Shown here piece after piece: positions 5,921 to 8,526 of a DNA stretch of 8,526 bases; position 1 is the stretch's first letter, and each line of letters begins with the position of its first letter. A program made the position numbers and the translations under genes. The DNA is from an uncultured Eubacteriales bacterium (GTDB taxonomy: Bacteria; Bacillota; Clostridia; Oscillospirales; Oscillospiraceae): the NCBI GenBank assembly GCA_900553545.1, contig USDP01000061.1, positions 1-8,526 of the forward strand, in the 5' to 3' direction. The notes under the pieces were generated by a model. That model saw only the letters and a program-made list of their open reading frames with translations. It was not told the origin of the DNA and searched no databases.

Positions 5921-7664
5921 CGCTTTATTTCTGACCGCTCTCTCCGAAGAGCTTCGCCCGCGCGCGCTCGGCTGCCGCGTAGACAAGGTGCAGCAGCCTG
6001 CGCGGGATACCGTCATTCTGGCGCTGCGCGGGCCGGGCGGCGGAGGCCGCCTGCTGCTGACGGCGGCGCCGAATCAGCCGCGCATCCAGTTTACCGACGT
6101 CCCGCAGGAAAATCCAGCGCAGCCGCCGATGTTCTGTATGCTGCTGCGTAAGCACCTCGTCGGCGGGAAGCTCGCCGCGATCACGCAGCCGCGAATGGAG
6201 CGACTCGTCGACCTCGCGTTCGACTGCACCGACGAAATGGGCAGCCCCACGCAGAAGCACCTGATCCTCGAGATCATGGGCCGCAATTCGAACCTCATCC
6301 TGACGGACGGCGAGGGGCGCATCCTCGACTGCCTGCGGCGCGTGGACTTTGAAATGTCCGCCGAACGGCAGGTCCTGCCGGGACTCTATTACCATCGGCC
6401 GCCGCGGCAGGATAAGCAGGAGATCTTCGGCCAGACGCCGGAGTCTGTTTTCGCGCTGCTGCAAGGCTGGCACGAGGGCCAGCCGTTCGACAAATGGCTG
6501 CTGGACACGTTCGGCGGCATCTCGCCGCTGGTGTGCAGAGAGGTGACGGTGCAGATTTTCGGTGCGCTCGACGCCCCGTACCGGCCCGCTGACGGCCCGC
6601 TGGCGGGCGCGCTGGCCGATGCGCTCGATGCGCTGGAGCGCCGCGCGAAAATCCCGCAGCTGCTGCTGCGCGAGGGGAAGCCGTGGGACTTCACGTGCAT
6701 CCCGGTCACGCAGTACGGCGAGACCGTCGGGTGCGAGACGGAGGAAACATTTTCCTGCCTGCTCGACCGCTTTTACGGAACGCGCGACCAGCAGGAGCGC
6801 ATCGCGCAGAAAACGCAGGCGCTGCGCAAAAATCTGACGAACCTCCGCAACCGAACGGCGCGGAAGCTCGAAAATCAGCGGATGGAGCTGACCAAGACGC
6901 ACGACCGCGAACAGCTCCGCCGCCTCGGCGATATCATCACGGCCAATCTCCACGCCATCTCCCGCGGCCAGCCGCGGCTGACCGCTGTGGATTTCTACGA
7001 CCCGGAGATGCGGGAGATCACGATCACGCTTGACCCGGCCATCTCGCCGCAGCAGAATGCCGCGAAATACTATAAAAACTATCAGAAGGCAAAGACCGCC
7101 GAAAAAGTCCTGACCGAGCAGATCGCAAAGGGCGAGACGGAGCTTTCGTATCTGGAGAGCGTGCTCGGCGAGCTGGTCCGCGCGGAATCGGAAAGAGATA
7201 TTCTGGAAATTCGGCAGGAGCTGGCCGAGGGCGGATACATCCGGGACACGCAGGGGAAGAAGCGGATGAGGCTCCCGCCCAGCCGCCCGATGCGCTTCCG
7301 CTCGACCGAGGGGTTCGTCATCTGGGTGGGCCGGAACAACCGGCAGAACGACCAGCTGACGCTGAAGCAGGCGGCGAAGGGCGACCTCTGGCTGCACACG
7401 CAGAAGATCCACGGGAGCCACGTGATCGTGGAGACAAATGGGCAGCAGCCGTCCGACGAGACGGTGACGGAGGCGATGATGCTTGCGGCCTATTATTCCC
7501 AGGCGCGCGGCGGGCAGAACGTCCCCGTGGACTACACGCCGGTGAAATTTGTGAAAAAGCCCGCCGGGGCGAAGCCCGGCATGGTGATCTATGACCGGTA
7601 TCAGACCGGCATGGTCACGCCGGACGAGGCGTTGGTGGAGCGGCTGCGGGAGGAATCAAAATGA
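5910..7664 (+). CDS. rqcH: RqcH / NFACT protein, ribosome-associated quality control
   Basis: Bacterial relative of NEMF/Rqc2. It binds 50S subunits holding stalled peptidyl-tRNA and recruits tRNA-Ala to add alanine tails that mark the chain for degradation; older annotations call it a fibronectin-binding protein. The 584 residues fit the family. The NFACT-N domain covers about 1-220. A HhH-like region follows, then coiled-coil arms around 290-440 (many charged residues) and the NFACT-R domain about 458-560, with GRNNRQND and DLWLHTQKIHGSHVIV (residues 492-507). At positions 97-98, where Bacillus RqcH has the essential Asp-Arg pair, this protein has Glu-Arg. The start is ATG 5910, behind GGAGG (5899-5903); the TTG at 5886 is inside mrnC and lacks support. 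It overlaps mrnC and, by ATGA, the next gene. Confidence 0.93.
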   Translation: MPFDALFLTALSEELRPRALGCRVDKVQQPARDTVILALRGPGGGGRLLLTAAPNQPRIQFTDVPQENPAQPPMFCMLLRKHLVGGKLAAITQPRMERLVDLAFDCTDEMGSPTQKHLILEIMGRNSNLILTDGEGRILDCLRRVDFEMSAERQVLPGLYYHRPPRQDKQEIFGQTPESVFALLQGWHEGQPFDKWLLDTFGGISPLVCREVTVQIFGALDAPYRPADGPLAGALADALDALERRAKIPQLLLREGKPWDFTCIPVTQYGETVGCETEETFSCLLDRFYGTRDQQERIAQKTQALRKNLTNLRNRTARKLENQRMELTKTHDREQLRRLGDIITANLHAISRGQPRLTAVDFYDPEMREITITLDPAISPQQNAAKYYKNYQKAKTAEKVLTEQIAKGETELSYLESVLGELVRAESERDILEIRQELAEGGYIRDTQGKKRMRLPPSRPMRFRSTEGFVIWVGRNNRQNDQLTLKQAAKGDLWLHTQKIHGSHVIVETNGQQPSDETVTEAMMLAAYYSQARGGQNVPVDYTPVKFVKKPAGAKPGMVIYDRYQTGMVTPDEALVERLREESK

Positions 7665-7924
7665 ACGAGGAACGGCACTACGCGTTTTTTCAGAATCGGG
7701 CGTGTGAATTTTTTCCGTGCCACAAGGGCGCGGACGCGGAAAATTTCAACTGCCTGTTCTGCTACTGTCCGCTCTACGCCCTCGGGCGGAAGTGCGGCGG
7801 GAATTTTCGCTACACGGAAAAGGGCATCAAGGACTGCACGAACTGCCAATTCCCGCACAAACGGGAGAATTATGACAAGGTCACGGGGCGGTTTCAGGAG
7901 ATCGTGGAGCTGATTCGGGAATAA
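7661..7924 (+). CDS. Cysteine-rich small-domain protein (probable metal binder)
   Basis: Eighty-seven residues with ten cysteines spaced in pairs: ACEFFPC, CLFCYC, KCGG and DCTNC. The motifs EFFPCHK, FNCLFCYCPLY and CGGNF match what I recall of the 'cysteine-rich small domain' family (PF04071), which is thought to bind metal and has no firm function. No signal peptide or membrane segment is visible, so it should be cytoplasmic. The start ATG overlaps the rqcH stop as ATGA, with GGGAGG at 7648-7653, so it is translated with rqcH as the third gene of the operon. The conserved coupling could mean a role near the ribosome, but that is inference. Confidence 0.85.
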   Translation: MNEERHYAFFQNRACEFFPCHKGADAENFNCLFCYCPLYALGRKCGGNFRYTEKGIKDCTNCQFPHKRENYDKVTGRFQEIVELIRE

Positions 7925-7930
7925 AAAACC

Positions 7931-7965
7931 GATCACCTCACAAGCTATCTGTGAGGTGATCTTTT
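7931..7965 (+). terminator. Operon terminator hairpin that also holds the next gene's SD
   Basis: GATCACCTCACA (7931-7942), a seven-base loop and its exact complement TGTGAGGTGATC (7950-7961), then TTTT. It begins six bases after the stop of the Cys-rich gene. The right arm contains GAGGTGATC, an extended SD nine bases before the ATG at 7966. The left arm matches the 16S rRNA anti-SD end (GATCACCTCC) at nine of ten positions. It may work as terminator, as SD lock, or both. Confidence 0.8.
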
Positions 7966-8076
7966 ATGAAAAAACAGGAACAGGAGCCGAAGCCGCACGA
8001 GATCCGCGACCCGGAGCTGCCCATCGTCCAGGGCGTGGAACAGGCAAATGCCACGAACGGCGGCATCAGATCGTAA
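7966..8076 (+). CDS. Small 36-residue hypothetical protein between two hairpins
   Basis: ATG 7966 to TAA 8074-8076. The peptide begins MKKQEQEPKPHE, continues through RDPELPIVQGVEQ and ends NATNGGIRS. It is polar, mostly Glu, Pro, Gln and Asn, and has no Cys, signal peptide or membrane segment. The start is supported by GAGGTGATC at 7953-7961, but that site is held in the right arm of the preceding hairpin, so translation should depend on that hairpin opening. A second terminator hairpin follows 21 bases after the stop. I do not recognise a family. It could be a short regulatory or leader peptide, or a real small protein; the start spacing and clean frame favour translation. Confidence 0.5.
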   Translation: MKKQEQEPKPHEIRDPELPIVQGVEQANATNGGIRS

Positions 8077-8097
8077 CACCCCGGCAGGATTCGACAT

Positions 8098-8136
8098 AAG
8101 ATGTCATGGAGCGAGATGCTCCGTGACATCTTTTTT
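8098..8136 (+). terminator. Terminator-like hairpin before the Cys-repeat gene
   Basis: AAGATGTCATGGAGC (8098-8112), loop GAGAT, then GCTCCGTGACATCTT (8118-8132), followed by TTTT. Fifteen pairs form with one T-G wobble. It separates the 36-residue gene from the Cys-rich gene, whose SD (GGAGG, 8139-8143) starts three bases after the T-run. I see no strong promoter between the hairpin and that gene, so expression may need read-through. Confidence 0.8.
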
Positions 8137-8151
8137 ATGGAGGCATAGACT

Positions 8152-8526
8152 ATGTGCAATTCCTGTAACTCCGGCTGCTTCGGCGGCATGATCTTCCCGA
8201 GCTTTGTACAGAATTCCTGCTGCAATCCGTGCTGCGCCAACTCCTCCGGCTCCGTCGGCGGAGCGAGCAGCAATCCCTCCGGCAACTGCACCTGCACCTG
8301 CACCTGCCGCTGCAACCAGAACGGCACGGTCGCTGGGACGACCACGGGCAACAGCAGCAACAGTACTTCCAGCTCCTGCGGGTGCAATCGCTGCAATTCC
8401 TGCGGCTGCAATCGCTATAATTCGTGCGGCTGCAATCGCTATAATTCGTGCGGCTGCAATCGCTGCAATTCGTGCGGCTGCAATCGCTGCAATTCGTGCG
8501 GCTCCTGCGGCTCGTCCTCGAACGGC
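8152..8526 (+). CDS. Very cysteine-rich repeat protein, 3' end outside the window
   Basis: ATG 8152 lies eight bases after GGAGG (8139-8143), and the frame stays open to the window end: 125 residues with no stop. I count 27 cysteines. The rest is mainly Asn, Ser, Gly and Thr, with almost no hydrophobic residues outside MIFPSFV (13-19). In order there is a Cys-paired head (CNSC, CCNPCC), a Gly/Ser linker, a CTCTCTCRC run (46-54), another Ser/Thr linker and five tandem eight-residue repeats CGCNR[CY]NS (residues 76-115). No signal peptide is seen. Dense Cys-x-Cys spacing could bind metals or form disulfide cross-links, as in coat or metallothionein-like proteins, but I cannot assign a family. 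The opposite-strand frame is a shadow of the repeats. Confidence 0.75.
   Translation, partial: MCNSCNSGCFGGMIFPSFVQNSCCNPCCANSSGSVGGASSNPSGNCTCTCTCRCNQNGTVAGTTTGNSSNSTSSSCGCNRCNSCGCNRYNSCGCNRYNSCGCNRCNSCGCNRCNSCGSCGSSSNG
8377..8496 (+). repeat. Five tandem 24-bp repeats coding for CGCNR[CY]NS
   Basis: Units begin at 8377, 8401, 8425, 8449 and 8473, each TGC-GGN-TGC-AAT-CGC-TGC/TAT-AAT-TCN. They are in frame and nearly identical. Units 2 and 3 carry TAT (Tyr) where units 1, 4 and 5 carry TGC (Cys). The degree of DNA identity suggests recent expansion by slippage or recombination. A partial unit follows at 8497. Confidence 0.92.

Noticed and set aside
5925..7421. A 498-codon open frame on the minus strand opposite rqcH.
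   Set aside because: It is a GC-rich shadow of a clear RqcH gene: Arg/Leu/Gln-rich and without domains or start signals.
7938..8411. A Leu/Gln/Pro-rich minus-strand frame over the right end.
   Set aside because: It is the reverse reading of the 24-bp Cys repeats and crosses both hairpins; the plus strand has SD sites and starts.
8377..8496. CRISPR array.
   Set aside because: The 24-bp units are directly adjacent, in frame and without spacers, so they are coding tandem repeats.
8152..8526. Calling the Cys-rich protein a metallothionein or spore coat protein.
   Set aside because: Composition alone cannot decide this; the C-terminus and neighbours are outside the window.

Overview
The window looks like chromosomal DNA of a GC-rich member of the Clostridia, probably Oscillospiraceae-like. 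The basis is Gram-positive Shine-Dalgarno (SD) sites, a secreted protein with S-layer homology (SLH) repeats, the Bacillota-type Mini-RNase III and RqcH, and a GC-rich coding style. This is inference from gene content only; there is no rRNA to settle it.

Left part (1-3752) is mobile accessory DNA. It holds a short basic ORF, a complete tyrosine integrase (160-1341), an A/T-rich P-loop kinase-like gene (1417-1968), a GNAT acetyltransferase (1995-2438) and a second, unrelated-looking tyrosine integrase (2576-3752). The second integrase is broken by one extra A in an A5 run at 2967-2971, although all its catalytic residues remain.

Middle part (3753-4165) is an integration scar at a tRNA-Arg(CCG) gene read on the minus strand. 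A complete tRNA (3847-3923) is followed at once by a perfect 17-bp terminator hairpin. A second copy of only its 5' half lies 191 bp away (4076-4114), next to a good tRNA promoter (4137-4165). The two copies diverge exactly in the anticodon loop, as expected for a tyrosine-recombinase crossover. The DNA between them carries two 8-bp direct repeats with an 11-bp period that resemble integrase arm sites.

Next comes a minus-strand gene for a secreted cysteine-hydrolase-like protein with three SLH-like repeats (4138-5349). Its open frame runs through what looks like its own terminator and into the tRNA promoter, so its last ~60 codons are doubtful. It is divergent from a tight plus-strand operon of mrnC, rqcH and a small Cys-rich protein gene (5507-7924). 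mrnC (Mini-RNase III, 23S rRNA maturation) overlaps rqcH (alanine-tailing ribosome quality control), and rqcH overlaps the Cys-rich gene by ATGA. A strong promoter precedes the operon and a hairpin follows it.

Right end (7925-8526) holds two small genes, each placed directly behind a terminator-like hairpin. The first is a 36-residue ORF whose SD lies inside the right arm of the operon's hairpin. The second is a very cysteine-rich protein with five tandem 8-residue repeats, which runs off the window. This hairpin-small gene-hairpin-Cys-repeat arrangement and the rebuilt tRNA locus are the most unusual parts of the window.
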